NCBI GenBank assembly: GCA_035549015.1
Contig: DASZRW010000042.1
Span: forward strand, 26,352 to 90,351
DNA length: 64,000 nt
Direction: 5' to 3'
Source: JAFDZV01 sp035549015
GTDB lineage: Bacteria; Bacteroidota; Ignavibacteria; OLB7
Shown here: piece by piece, positions 35,791 to 45,048 of the stretch
Layout: every line of letters begins with the position of its first letter
Numbering within the stretch: position 1 is the stretch's first letter
The notes under the pieces: generated by a model
Seen by the model: the letters and a program-made list of their open reading frames with translations, nothing else
What the model was told of the DNA's origin: nothing
Databases searched by the model: none
Position numbers and translations under genes: made by a program

Positions 35791-37503
35791 ATGCACGATC
35801 GACCGTTGATTTCCGCCGCCGCCACGCACGACCTGGGAACGCTGCTGGAGTTCAGCCGCATTCTCAACGAGTGCGATTCGCGCGAGGTGATCTTCAGCAA
35901 CGTTCTTCTTTCGTTGATGGGGAAGCTGGGCCTTGGGCGTGCCGGCGTTGCGGTTCCGGTGGGGGACGGAACGTTCATTGTGGAGCATGTCAAGGGAGGG
36001 GCTGCGGATCTGATGGGGCTGCAGGTTTCATGGAATCCTGCTCGATGCCATGGCATCTACCCTGTGGAAGACGCCTTTGTCCTGCGGGAGGAGCGCGAGT
36101 GCGCCGCAGCCGCCAGGGTGGCACAGGTGATGCCGGTGACATCGGGCGAGAGCATGTATGCCCTTCTGCTTCTGGGTTCGCCGCTGGTGCGTACGATATC
36201 GGAGGGGGAGGCGCTCAGTTATACGCTGTTGATAGGGGCGATCGCGGCGATGGCGCTGGAGGGGTGCGAGACACGCAGTTCGCTCTACGAAGCCAACCGC
36301 CGTCTCGAGCGGCGCATTCACCGTCTGCGCTCGCTCTTCGAGGCGGTGCGCGAGTTCAGCGCCCTTCTGGATCAGGGCGCCATTCTCCGGCTGCTTGGAT
36401 TCACCTTGATGGGGGAGATGGCGATCTCGCGCTTCTGCGTTGCGTTGAGTGCCGGAGGAACCTACCGTGAGGTGGTGAACCATCGGTTCAGTGCCGCGTT
36501 CCCGCCCGAGGTGCTGGCGATCGTTGCCGGGTGGGGAATGCGGGTTTTCAACGAGCGCCGGGGATTGAACGATCAGGAGGCGACGCTTTTCGATCTCGGC
36601 GTACGCGCCACGGTGCCGATGGAGGCGCAGGGGAATCTCCGCGGGCTGCTGCTGGTTGGGGAGCGCCTGCAATACGATTTCGACGAGGAGGATGTGGAGT
36701 ATCTGGCGTCGCTGGCGAACCTTGCGATCGGGGCGCTGGAGAATGCCCGGCTGCTGGAGGAGATGATCGTGAAGGAGCGCATGGAGGAGGACCTCCGGAT
36801 TGCCGCCGATATCCAGCAGGCACTGCTTCCGCGGGCGCTCCCGGCAATCGCCGGCTACGAACTGGCGGCGCAGACAACGCCCACGCAGCAGGTTGGCGGC
36901 GACTGCTACGATGCAATCGAACTGCACGATGGGCGCGTGCTGATCACGATAGCCGATGTCTCCGGCAAGGGAACGCCCGCCTCGCTCCTGATGGCGAGCG
37001 TCCAGGCGGCCGTGCGTGCGCTTGCACAGCTCAGCCTGCCGCTGGATGATTTCGTTGCCCGGGTCAACGATGTGATCTACAACAATACGGCTCCGGACAA
37101 GTTCATCACCGCCTTTTTCGGTGTGATCGATCCGGCCTCCCATCTGTTCACCTATGTCAATGCCGGCCACAATCCTCCATTCCTCTTCTCGGCCGACGGC
37201 ATGGCCAAGCTGGAATGTGGTGGCGTGATTCTGGGAATCATGCCCTCGCTGATTCCATACATGGTTGGAACGATAGCGCTTCAGCCGGAAGATCTGCTGC
37301 TGCTTTACACCGACGGTGTGAACGAAGCGTTCGACACGCATCAACAGGAATACGGCGAGGCGCGGATGCAGGCGCTCTTCGCAAACAACCGCACCGGTTC
37401 CGCGATGGAGGCCCTGGAGCGGCTGCGCGCCGATGTACGGCGGTTCATCGGCACCGCGCCGCAGTCCGACGATATCACCATCGTGACGCTGCGCCGGATC
37501 TGA
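35791..37503 (+). CDS. GAF-domain PP2C (SpoIIE-type) protein phosphatase
   Basis: 570 residues. Two GAF-like domains (about residues 15-160 and 180-330) are followed by a linker helix (LLEEMIVKERMEEDLRIAADIQQALLP) and a SpoIIE-type PPM phosphatase domain. The metal-site motifs GGDCYDA, DVSGKG, NAGHNPP, TDGVNEA and DDITIV are present, so the enzyme should be active. Such RsbU-like proteins dephosphorylate anti-sigma-factor antagonists in response to signals sensed by GAF domains. No partner antagonist or anti-sigma gene is next to it here. The start is the ATG before HDRPLISAA. Confidence 0.9.
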   Translation: MHDRPLISAAATHDLGTLLEFSRILNECDSREVIFSNVLLSLMGKLGLGRAGVAVPVGDGTFIVEHVKGGAADLMGLQVSWNPARCHGIYPVEDAFVLREERECAAAARVAQVMPVTSGESMYALLLLGSPLVRTISEGEALSYTLLIGAIAAMALEGCETRSSLYEANRRLERRIHRLRSLFEAVREFSALLDQGAILRLLGFTLMGEMAISRFCVALSAGGTYREVVNHRFSAAFPPEVLAIVAGWGMRVFNERRGLNDQEATLFDLGVRATVPMEAQGNLRGLLLVGERLQYDFDEEDVEYLASLANLAIGALENARLLEEMIVKERMEEDLRIAADIQQALLPRALPAIAGYELAAQTTPTQQVGGDCYDAIELHDGRVLITIADVSGKGTPASLLMASVQAAVRALAQLSLPLDDFVARVNDVIYNNTAPDKFITAFFGVIDPASHLFTYVNAGHNPPFLFSADGMAKLECGGVILGIMPSLIPYMVGTIALQPEDLLLLYTDGVNEAFDTHQQEYGEARMQALFANNRTGSAMEALERLRADVRRFIGTAPQSDDITIVTLRRI

Positions 37504-37681
37504 ACGCCCGCACCCGGCTCATGGACTTGGGTATTCCTGCCGCTCGCGGCCGGCCGCAGGCGATTATGCCGCATATTATTTTACGAGAGCGCTCGCGCCG
37601 CTTGATAATAAGTTCGGTGCCGTTGTAGCTTCACACTCCGACCCGGTTCTGCATTTACCCTTCACTGGACTGCTTCCCTTC

Positions 37682-38722
37682 ATGACTGTTGGGCAACGAC
37701 TGCACGCAGCGCGCGAGGCAAATGGAATGTCGATCGGCGACGTTGCGCGACGAACCTACATTCAGCCAAAATTCATCCAGGCGATCGAAGAGGACAATCT
37801 CGCGGTTATTCCAGAGTCGCATCGCAGATTGTTTGTTCGAGAGTTCGCGAAGAGCGTTGGCGAACACCCAGACGAGTTGCTTGCTCTGCTGCCGGAACAG
37901 GCGCCGCCGCCGCTTCCCATCGCCGTGCAGGCGCTTCCGGAAACCGTGCGCCCGATAGTCAGTACGCCGCCGTCGCAGGTACCACCCATTCCCGATGAGG
38001 AGAGAAAAGTCTACAGCGCCTTTCTCAAGCGGCTTTCGAATGAAGGGGGGATCAAACTCGGCAACAGCAAACTCTCCATCTGGTTGATCGGGAGCGCAGT
38101 CCTGCTGCTTCTGCTCGTGGCGATATACTATCTGTTCCTTCGCCCCGAGCATTCCACAACCACGGAGCGAAAGTCGAAGGCGGACTCCGCCGGCTCGCCC
38201 ACCCAGGTGCTCTCTCGGGGACCGGCGGACACCAATGCCGACGCCGGCGAGGCACCGTCCGCTGCCTCCGCTCCTGCTGCGGGCGACAGCCTGACGCTGG
38301 AAGGGAGGGCAACATCCAAGATCTGGTTTGCGATCGTGATGGATGGGAAGCGCAGCGAGACCGGCACGCTGGACAGCGGCTCGGTGAAGGTGTGGCGGGC
38401 AACGCAGCATTTCAAGCTCTCGCTCGGCAACGCAGGAGGGCTGCAACTGTCGCTCAACGAAAAGCCGATCGGCACGCTGGGGCCCGCTCGAACCAGCGTT
38501 CGCAATCAGATCATCGATGCAGCCGGTGTGCGCCGCCTTGCTCCGCCGCGCAAGCCGGCCGTGCCCGAGAGTGCAGCCGCACCAAGCACCGCACATCCGT
38601 CTGCACCACATTCGGGAACGTCGCGATCCGGAACCGGCCGCCATCCTGCACGCCAGCACGGCGCCGCACTTCCGCGTATCATCACACCAACCGAACTGCG
38701 AACCACGCCGCCGCAGCGCTGA
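37682..38722 (+). CDS. rodZ: RodZ-like cytoskeletal/transcriptional membrane protein
   Basis: 346 residues. The N-terminal HTH_25 domain is VGQRLHAAREANGMSIGDVARRTYIQPKFIQAIEEDN. A Pro-rich linker follows, then one transmembrane segment near residues 140-160 (LSIWLIGSAVLLLLLVAIYYLF). The periplasmic DUF4115 domain has LTLEGRATSKIWFAIVMDG. A long Pro/Ser/His/Ala-rich tail ends the protein. This order is that of RodZ, which links MreB to the membrane and sets rod shape. No other shape genes are adjacent. The start lacks a clear ribosome site. Confidence 0.83.
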   Translation: MTVGQRLHAAREANGMSIGDVARRTYIQPKFIQAIEEDNLAVIPESHRRLFVREFAKSVGEHPDELLALLPEQAPPPLPIAVQALPETVRPIVSTPPSQVPPIPDEERKVYSAFLKRLSNEGGIKLGNSKLSIWLIGSAVLLLLLVAIYYLFLRPEHSTTTERKSKADSAGSPTQVLSRGPADTNADAGEAPSAASAPAAGDSLTLEGRATSKIWFAIVMDGKRSETGTLDSGSVKVWRATQHFKLSLGNAGGLQLSLNEKPIGTLGPARTSVRNQIIDAAGVRRLAPPRKPAVPESAAAPSTAHPSAPHSGTSRSGTGRHPARQHGAALPRIITPTELRTTPPQR

Positions 38723-38936
38723 TGCCGGGCGGCGATCCGGCGTAGCGATCCGGGCACAGCAATTCTGCGCGTGAGCAATCCATCGGCAATTCGACAACGG
38801 CGCGTGAGGCGATGCTTCGCGCGCCGTTGCGGTTTCGGACGCTGCCGTGGAGGTTGTTCCACGCTCCAACCGGGCATCGTGCGGCGCAGGGGAGCGAAGG
38901 CCTTGGACGGTTCTGCGATGGCGGGAACGGGAACGC

Positions 38937-39812
38937 TCATCGCGTTGTGTACCAGAGCGCCGGCACCGTCATCAACTTTCGATGAAACGGCACGGCTGCC
39001 CGCGAGGAGAAGACGTCGTAGCCGTTCCGCTCGATCACGCCGAGGATGCGCCGATAGTTGTGGCTCATCAACGTCACGGTGAGGCGGCTGTCCTGCTCAA
39101 GCATGGCGATGCCGCGGTCCGCGCTGTTGTAGTACTCGTGCGCGCGCGCAATCTGAAAGCGCATCATCGCACGAAAGCCCGGCCCCACGTCCTGCGCAGC
39201 CAATGCCTGCTCGTCGATTCCGAAGTTCCGCAGCTCATCGAGAGGGAGATAGATCCGGCCGTTCAGATAGTCCTCGTTGATATCCCGGAGAATATTGGTG
39301 AGCTGCATCGCGATGCCCAGATCGATTGCATGCCCAAGCGCCGCAGGGTTCGAGTAACCGAATATCTCCGTGGTCATCAGCCCAACGACGGAGGCTACCC
39401 TGTAGCAATAGTCGCGGAGCTGATCGAACGACGCGAATCGTACCGCCGGGCGGAGATCCGAAAGCACCCCCTGTATCAACTGGTCGGGAAGCGAGCGTTC
39501 GATGTTGAAGGTCTGAAGCGTATGTGCCCAGGCTGTCATGACCGGTCCGTCCGCAGTGCGGCCGGCATAGACGCCATCCAGCTCCGCACGCAGCTTCTCC
39601 ATGACGCGCTCGATTGCCTCCCGTTCGGATGCTCCGGCGGAGGAAAACACGCGGTCCACGAGGTCGTCCACATGACGGCAGAATGCATAGACGGCGTAGC
39701 ACGCCGTTCGCTTCGGTTCCGGCAGGAAGAGCGAAGCGAAGTAGAATGTCTTTGCATGCTTCAGCGTGACACGGCGGCAGTGGGCGTATGCGTCACGTGT
39801 TGTGCGGTCCAT
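38937..39812 (-). CDS. crtB: Phytoene/squalene synthase
   Basis: 291 residues. The two Asp-rich prenyl-diphosphate-binding motifs are CRHVDDLVD and AMQLTNILRDINEDYLNGR. The YCYRVASVVGLM motif and the early HAKTFYFASLFLP are also present. The enzyme joins two geranylgeranyl diphosphates to phytoene (CrtB), or farnesyl units in related HpnD/HpnC proteins. The first is preferred because a CrtA-like gene is near. A strong ribosome site (gcaggagatacgc ATG) fixes the start. Desaturase and cyclase genes are not in the window. Confidence 0.88.
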   Translation of the reverse strand: MDRTTRDAYAHCRRVTLKHAKTFYFASLFLPEPKRTACYAVYAFCRHVDDLVDRVFSSAGASEREAIERVMEKLRAELDGVYAGRTADGPVMTAWAHTLQTFNIERSLPDQLIQGVLSDLRPAVRFASFDQLRDYCYRVASVVGLMTTEIFGYSNPAALGHAIDLGIAMQLTNILRDINEDYLNGRIYLPLDELRNFGIDEQALAAQDVGPGFRAMMRFQIARAHEYYNSADRGIAMLEQDSRLTVTLMSHNYRRILGVIERNGYDVFSSRAAVPFHRKLMTVPALWYTTR

Positions 39813-40092
39813 GCGTATCTCCTGCCTTGCCGGATATGGAGCGTGTGGGGCGTGCGTACCGGTCGGGCGGCAATCTATCGGATAACCCCGTGAGATGAAA
39901 ACGTCCGGTCGATGTGCCGGGAGAGTGTCTGATGCGGAGTGCCGGATGCGCCTGGGCAGTCCGGCTTCTTCCGATCACCGTCGATATCTTCGTGCTGCGC
40001 ACCATCCCTCCCGGTGCGCTCTCCGTAACACCGGTCCGGCATCCGGAAGGGGCCGGCACCCCGGCGTCCGGGCCAGCTTCGAGATAATCTTC

Positions 40093-41454
40093 ATGGCAAA
40101 ACCACGTGTTCGCTTTGTATGCCAGTCATGCGGCGCCAGTTCGGCGCGCTGGCTGGGGAAGTGCCCGTCATGCGGAGCATGGGAAACCTACGTGGAGGAA
40201 ACCGTCTCCGCATCCGAACCGGCGCGGGCCGTCGGGCCACGCTCCTCCTCTTCCGGGGGACAGGTGATGGCACTGAGCGCGGTCTCCGTGGAAACCGAAC
40301 CGCGCCTCGGTACCGGGATCGGCGAGCTGGATCGCGTTCTCGGCGGCGGCATCATGGCCGGCTCCATCATACTGGTTGGCGGCGATCCCGGCGTCGGCAA
40401 GTCCACGCTGATGGCGCAGATGTGCCAGGGACTTGCCGGGCGATCGGTTCTCTACGTATCCGGCGAGGAGTCGCCGCTGCAGATCAAGCTGCGGAGCGAT
40501 CGCCTCGGCGTCACCAATCCCGGCATTCATATCCTCGCGGAGACGAATCTGGAATTGATTCTCGGCGCCATCAAGACGATGAATCCGGAGATTGCGATCA
40601 TCGATTCAATCCAGACCACCTATCATCCCCAGGTGGAGTCCGCGCCTGGCTCGGTTGCTCAGGTGCGCGAGTGCACCGGCGTGCTGATGCAGACCGCCAA
40701 GGCGGGCGGCACGGCGATCTTCGTGATCGGCCATGTTACCAAGGAGGGAACGATCGCCGGGCCGAAGGTGCTCGAGCACATGGTTGATACGGTGCTGCAG
40801 TTCGAAGGTGAGCGTACGCATCTGTACCGGATACTGCGTGCGGCCAAGAATCGTTACGGCTCCACAAACGAGATCGGCGTGTTCGAGATGGGGGACCGGG
40901 GTCTCGAGGAGGTAAGCAATCCAAGCTCCGTCTTCCTATCAGAACGAACGTTCGGCTCCAGCGGATGTGTGATCACGGCAACGCTCGAGGGAACCCGTCC
41001 GATTCTGGTTGAGACGCAGGCGTTGGTGACCCCCTCCAGTTATGGCGTGCCCCAGCGGGCCGCCACCGGCTTCGACTACAAACGGCTGCAGATGCTTCTT
41101 GCCGTGCTCGAGAAGAGGCTCGGGTTGGGGCTTGGACAGTTCGATGTGTTCGTGAACATCGCCGGCGGCGTTCGCGTGGACGACCCTGCGGTGGATCTGG
41201 CCGTTGCGGCCGCCATCGTATCCAGCTATCGCGATGTGCCGGCGGACTCCGGTACGGTGGTTGTCGGGGAGGTTGGCCTGGGGGGTGAGATACGAACCGT
41301 GGCGCAGGTTGAGCAGCGGATCGCCGAAGCGGCGAAGCTCGGCTTTCAGGGAGTGATCACGCCGGCTTCCAATCTGAAGCGCATCTCCCAGCGAGGCGGG
41401 CTGAGGATACAGGGTGTCTCCACCGTGCAGGAGGCGATCGATGCGGTAGTGTGA
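40093..41454 (+). CDS. radA: DNA repair protein RadA
   Basis: 453 residues, family length. A four-cysteine zinc finger (C10, C13, C24, C27) is followed by an RecA-like core with Walker A GDPGVGKST and the RadA-specific K252-N-R-Y-G motif. A C-terminal Lon-protease-like domain has NIAGGVRVDDPAVDLAVAAA. RadA is a hexameric helicase that drives branch migration in homologous recombination. The start is placed at the ATG just before AKPRVRFVCQSCG; the upstream open frame is not conserved. There is no Shine-Dalgarno; a box TAATCTTC abuts the ATG. Confidence 0.95.
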   Translation: MAKPRVRFVCQSCGASSARWLGKCPSCGAWETYVEETVSASEPARAVGPRSSSSGGQVMALSAVSVETEPRLGTGIGELDRVLGGGIMAGSIILVGGDPGVGKSTLMAQMCQGLAGRSVLYVSGEESPLQIKLRSDRLGVTNPGIHILAETNLELILGAIKTMNPEIAIIDSIQTTYHPQVESAPGSVAQVRECTGVLMQTAKAGGTAIFVIGHVTKEGTIAGPKVLEHMVDTVLQFEGERTHLYRILRAAKNRYGSTNEIGVFEMGDRGLEEVSNPSSVFLSERTFGSSGCVITATLEGTRPILVETQALVTPSSYGVPQRAATGFDYKRLQMLLAVLEKRLGLGLGQFDVFVNIAGGVRVDDPAVDLAVAAAIVSSYRDVPADSGTVVVGEVGLGGEIRTVAQVEQRIAEAAKLGFQGVITPASNLKRISQRGGLRIQGVSTVQEAIDAVV

Positions 41455-41478
41455 CCAGATCGATCAGACCAGATATGG

Positions 41479-41520
41479 CAACGCCCGGAATCTGTCGCGG
41501 ATTCCGGGCGTTGCCGTTTC
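41479..41520 (+). terminator. Rho-independent terminator after radA
   Basis: A perfect 14-bp stem (caacgcccggaatc / gattccgggcgttg) with a 7-base loop and a T-rich tail (ccgtttc), 24 bases past the radA stop. Confidence 0.85.
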
Positions 41521-41854
41521 TGTTCGATGCGGCAATTGGCAGGGCACGGAGCGAACACCGGCTCTGAGAAAAAAAATGCAAAGATGTTCTTTTGAATACC
41601 CAGTATTATCTGGCTATGTCGATCCGGGTTCCGTATATTTGCCCACGTCAATGCGAGAGGCGCAGCCACGGAGCGCCGATCGGCCTCTCGCACAAAGACC
41701 GCAATATCGGCAGATTCCTTGAAAATTTAGTGCTATGAAGCATGAAACAGCGAGCAGCCGGGATCTGCCTGCAAGGGGCGCGGAAAACTTTCGCCCGCAG
41801 CAGTTCACCCTTGCATCGATACCCTGAACTCAGTATGTTCATGCCCGAAAAGTT
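41521..41854. other. lexA upstream region
   Basis: 334 bases with A-rich stretches and the box TATATTTG at 41633-41640, which resembles the Bacteroidota -7 element (TAnnTTTG). A short start-to-stop frame of about 23 codons at 41651 is probably chance. The lexA leader would be about 200 bases long if the box is the promoter. Confidence 0.45.
41825..41841. promoter_or_regulatory. Candidate LexA operator (SOS box)
   Basis: The perfect inverted repeat TGAAC-N7-GTTCA ends 13 bases before the lexA ATG, so bound LexA would cover the promoter or ribosome site. Its half-sites resemble other SOS boxes (GAAC/GTTC half-sites, as in CGAAC-N4-GTTCG of Gram-positives). The exact spacing in this lineage is not known to me. 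Confidence 0.55.
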
Positions 41855-42526
41855 ATGGCTACCAACAACCCGCTGACGCAACTTACTCCGCGGCAACGCG
41901 AGATTCTGGAGTACATCGTGAGCTTCCAGAAGCGCGTAGGTCGTACTCCGACAGGTCCGGAGATTGCTACGCATTTTCGGTTCAAGGATCCTTCTCCTGC
42001 ATATCAGCATTTGAGTCTGATGGAGAAGAAGGGGTTCATCGAACTGTCGCGGGCGGGGCAGGGGAAGCCGATGGGAATCAAGTTGACGGATCGAGCGCAG
42101 AGTCTGTTCTCGACATCTTGGGCGGTGTTGGGGACGATTCCGGCTGGTCCGCTTTCGGAAGTCCTGGCCGAAGAGACAACGCAGAGGATCGATCGTATCG
42201 ACGACCTTATCCCCGATCTGCAGCCGGGAGATTTCTTTCTCTCGGTGAGCGGGGACTCGATGATCGAGGCAGGGTTGGTTCCGGGACAGTATGTGATTGT
42301 TCGACCGGGCCTTGTGCCAAAGAGCGGGGACATTTGTGCGGTGTGGGTGGAAGGCCAGGGGAGCACGTTGAAGCAGGTTTTCTTCGAGGACGGAGTTGTG
42401 CGTTTGCAACCCGCCAATAGTATGTACAAGGCCCAGGTCTATCCGGCTGAGATTGTCCGGGTTCAGGGGGTTCTTGTGGCTGCGTTGTCCATCGAGAAGT
42501 TCAGACGCAGTTCCGGCCGTACCTGA
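41855..42526 (+). CDS. lexA: LexA repressor, SOS master regulator
   Basis: 223 residues. The N-terminal winged helix (LTPRQREILEYIVSFQKRVGRTPT, then a recognition helix near PSPAYQHLSLMEKKG) is followed by the auto-cleavage domain. The scissile Ala97-Gly98 lies in IPAGPL. The catalytic dyad is Ser135 in GDSM and Lys173 in TLKQ. RecA filaments trigger self-cleavage, which derepresses DNA-repair genes. The inverted repeat just upstream suggests autoregulation. The gene follows radA, separated by a terminator, so it is a separate transcript. Confidence 0.93.
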   Translation: MATNNPLTQLTPRQREILEYIVSFQKRVGRTPTGPEIATHFRFKDPSPAYQHLSLMEKKGFIELSRAGQGKPMGIKLTDRAQSLFSTSWAVLGTIPAGPLSEVLAEETTQRIDRIDDLIPDLQPGDFFLSVSGDSMIEAGLVPGQYVIVRPGLVPKSGDICAVWVEGQGSTLKQVFFEDGVVRLQPANSMYKAQVYPAEIVRVQGVLVAALSIEKFRRSSGRT

Positions 42527-42822
42527 GGGGCGGCCACAGAGATCGATTTGCATGACAACCCATACCCTGCTGCACTCCGTTCGCCACACGGAGCCCGCGC
42601 TGGCCGGTATGTAGCCCACCGAGCGTGGCGCGGCATGCGTTGGCAGCCTTGCACATGACGTGTCTCCTCGACACCGGAGGAGAGGGCGCCACCAACGCAG
42701 GGTTGGATTGTCCGAGATTTCACCATCACACCTGAAAGGAGCCAAGGCGGGGGTAGGGACGATGTTCCTATCCCCGCCTGCCGTTGTATCTGTCCACCGT
42801 AGGTTGCTGCGATATGAACTGT
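42527..42822. other. Convergent intergenic region with hairpin
   Basis: Nearly 300 bases between the lexA and cyclase stops, with no credible gene. The main feature is the long stem listed separately at 42745-42779. Confidence 0.45.
42745..42779. terminator. Terminator-like hairpin between convergent genes
   Basis: A near-perfect 15-bp stem (aggcggggataggaa-type arm with G-T pairs) around a 5-base loop. It can fold on both strands. The T-tract is weak. Confidence 0.55.
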
Positions 42823-43491
42823 TCAGTTGTGAATCACGCCGTAGGCGCGTACGGGGAAGGTGCCGAAGTTGCGCACCTTCGCCGGCACGGCATGGAAGCG
42901 GAATCCCTGGTTTGGAAGAGCGGAGAGATTGGCGAGGTGCTCCACGATCGGTATCCCGGCACCGAGAAGAATCGTGTGCGCCGGACGGCTCATATCGTCG
43001 GTGTCGTCGATGTTCAATGAATCAATCCCCACCAACGCTGCGCCCGCATCGCGCAGATACCCGGCCGCTGCGCTCGTGAGGAACGGGTGCCCCTCGAAGT
43101 AGGTATCGGTGCGCCAGTGCCGGTCCCATCCGGTCTGTACCAGCACGGCTCGGCCCGCAGGCTCGATCCCCGAAAAATGCTCCGGACCGATCGCGCGCCC
43201 GTGTTGCTCCGTCGGTACCCGGACCACGACGCCTTCCAGATCCGCAAGGGAATCCAGCGGCAACCCCGCAAGGTCCACGCCATCGGCATATCGATGGAAC
43301 GGCGAATCCACATACGTGCCGGTGTTCGCAACCATCTCGATCTTTCCGATGTGAAACTCCGTCCCCTCATCGTAGATCGCGCGCGACGCCTCGCGGCTCA
43401 GATAATCACAGATGATCGGCCCCGGCAGGCCTTTGTAGGTGATCATCTCCGCCTCGATCGCATGGCTTACATCGATCAGCTGCTGCCTCAT
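42823..43491 (-). CDS. Cyclase/kynurenine-formamidase-fold protein with altered metal motif
   Basis: 222 residues from the ATG with ribosome site agggagacg. The fold signature of the cyclase family (PF04199) is clear: IDVSHAIEAEMITYKGLPGP at the start and LLGAGIPIVEHLANLSALP at the end. Active members coordinate Mn or Zn through HxGTHxDxPxH. Here that segment reads NTGTYVDSPFH, so the two His residues are replaced by Asn and Tyr while Asp and the last His remain. The protein may bind metal differently or be catalytically altered. It stands next to the DUF1835 gene, both on the minus strand with 54 bases between. Confidence 0.8.
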   Translation of the reverse strand: MRQQLIDVSHAIEAEMITYKGLPGPIICDYLSREASRAIYDEGTEFHIGKIEMVANTGTYVDSPFHRYADGVDLAGLPLDSLADLEGVVVRVPTEQHGRAIGPEHFSGIEPAGRAVLVQTGWDRHWRTDTYFEGHPFLTSAAAGYLRDAGAALVGIDSLNIDDTDDMSRPAHTILLGAGIPIVEHLANLSALPNQGFRFHAVPAKVRNFGTFPVRAYGVIHN

Positions 43492-43545
43492 CGTCTCCCT
43501 GGTGTATGAATGTTGATATTCGTCCTGCCCGCGGAACACTTCGCT

Positions 43546-44538
43546 TCAGCGAACGTTGACGAGATGCCTGTCCGTCCGGTCCCAGCGCCAGTCCGTCGTG
43601 CCGCCGTCCAGCCAGACGCCGCCAAGCCAGCGACGAACGCCGTTCAGCTTCACGGCGTCCGCCTCCCCCAGCAGCACCGCGGTGCCGGCATCGGTGCGCG
43701 ACAGCATTGCATGGGAGAACGTGCCTCGGGCGATCGCCGTTCCCGGATCGCCGACGCCGGTGAGCTTCATCAGCGGATGCGCACCGGCCGCGAGGAACTG
43801 CAGATCGTACCAGAGCTGGCAGTCCCCATAGCCGAAGCTGATCCCCGAATTGCAGATGCGGCGGAATACGTCGGGGAACAATGTCGGCTCATCGAGATCT
43901 GTTATCACGAGGGTCTCGATGTGATTGAGGCCGTTGTGCGTGGAGGGATAGCGAAGCATGTGCGCGAACATCGCGTGCTGTGCCCGCGCGGAAGTTGGTG
44001 ACGGCAGATGGAATGCCGCGTCCAGATCCGTGGGCTCCGCGGAACCATATGCGCGCCAGTGCCTGGCTCCTTCGGCGATCAACTCCGCCGGCAGTTCCGT
44101 GCGCAGTGCGAAGATCTCCTCCGGTGAACGCCCCATGGTTCCTTCCGGAGGATCGTCTGCCAGCGGATGCGAGATACGGCCCGCATTGGTCACGATCGTC
44201 TGCTCGAACTGCATCGACTCGAGCCGGCTCAGCAGATACCAGAGGATGGTCTGGCAGAAGAGATCGTCATCGAACCAGAGCACGAGTTCATCGAACGCAG
44301 GACTTGCATCCAGCATTTCCTCCATCGCGATCATTTCCTCGGAGCAACGCTGCATGTCGGCTCCGTAGGCATTGCTGAGATGCTGGGCTCGTATGGCAAT
44401 CCATTCGGCACGGCCCAGCCCCGCGGAGGCGCGCCCCGTTACCAGCGACTCCCGCCATGGAACGTGATCGCCGGGTATCCCCGCGCTGCGTGCAGCGTTT
44501 GCGGAGACATCGCCATTGTGAATGTTGAGGATGTTCAT
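43546..44538 (-). CDS. DUF1835 domain-containing protein
   Basis: 330 residues from the ATG before NILNIHNGDVSANAAR. The opening NIHNGD and the later AGIPGDHVPWRESLVTGRA are typical of DUF1835. The second half has FDELVLWFDDDLFCQTILWYLLSRLE and GISFGYGDCQLW. No biochemical function is established that I can name. It is cytoplasmic, without signal or membrane segments. The gene is upstream of the cyclase-family gene and probably in one transcript. Confidence 0.78.
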   Translation of the reverse strand: MNILNIHNGDVSANAARSAGIPGDHVPWRESLVTGRASAGLGRAEWIAIRAQHLSNAYGADMQRCSEEMIAMEEMLDASPAFDELVLWFDDDLFCQTILWYLLSRLESMQFEQTIVTNAGRISHPLADDPPEGTMGRSPEEIFALRTELPAELIAEGARHWRAYGSAEPTDLDAAFHLPSPTSARAQHAMFAHMLRYPSTHNGLNHIETLVITDLDEPTLFPDVFRRICNSGISFGYGDCQLWYDLQFLAAGAHPLMKLTGVGDPGTAIARGTFSHAMLSRTDAGTAVLLGEADAVKLNGVRRWLGGVWLDGGTTDWRWDRTDRHLVNVR

Positions 44539-45048
44539 GGCGCAACTTACAGTTCCTGTCAAAACCCGATTGCGCTGCAGAGGCTACGGGCCGTGCAGCG
44601 CCGAACGGCAGGAAAGTACGTGCGAAGACGTATCCTGATATGCTCTGAAGAGCACGTTGGGCCGGAGTTGTACTCAGGCCCCATTCTTCCGATGAAGACC
44701 GCGGAGTCACACTCCGCGATAACAGATCGACGTGCTATCAGGAACCAATTCCCTCGGTACGAACTCTTTGTGGGAGCGTTCATTTGAGCCTTCGATTTCC
44801 GGTTCGGCCTTACCGAGGGAGTCCGCATGCAGGCATGGGCAGTCCCTTCCCGCGCGTTGCTCTCGGCACGGTGTCCACCCATTCGTATGCATCCGCAGGA
44901 ACGGGGAGCCCTTCCCCTGATGAAACAGATTGTGCGGACGGCCACGGTTCGGCTGCGGCTCCCGATCTTTGCAGTCCGACATTCAATCCCCGTTCATGCG
45001 CGCCGGCGGACCGGTTGCGCGGCGGCGGCACAACTGCATTTCATACCG
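44539..45048. other. Divergent intergenic region
   Basis: 510 bases before dapD. Several open frames are Ser/Arg/Pro-rich shadows. A small perfect hairpin (cgcggag / ctccgcg, 44700-44718) is present. I looked for a lysine riboswitch ahead of dapD and did not recognise one. Confidence 0.4.

Noticed and set aside
44539..45048. Possible lysine riboswitch before dapD
   Set aside because: No conserved lysine-riboswitch core was recognised. Only a small hairpin is present.
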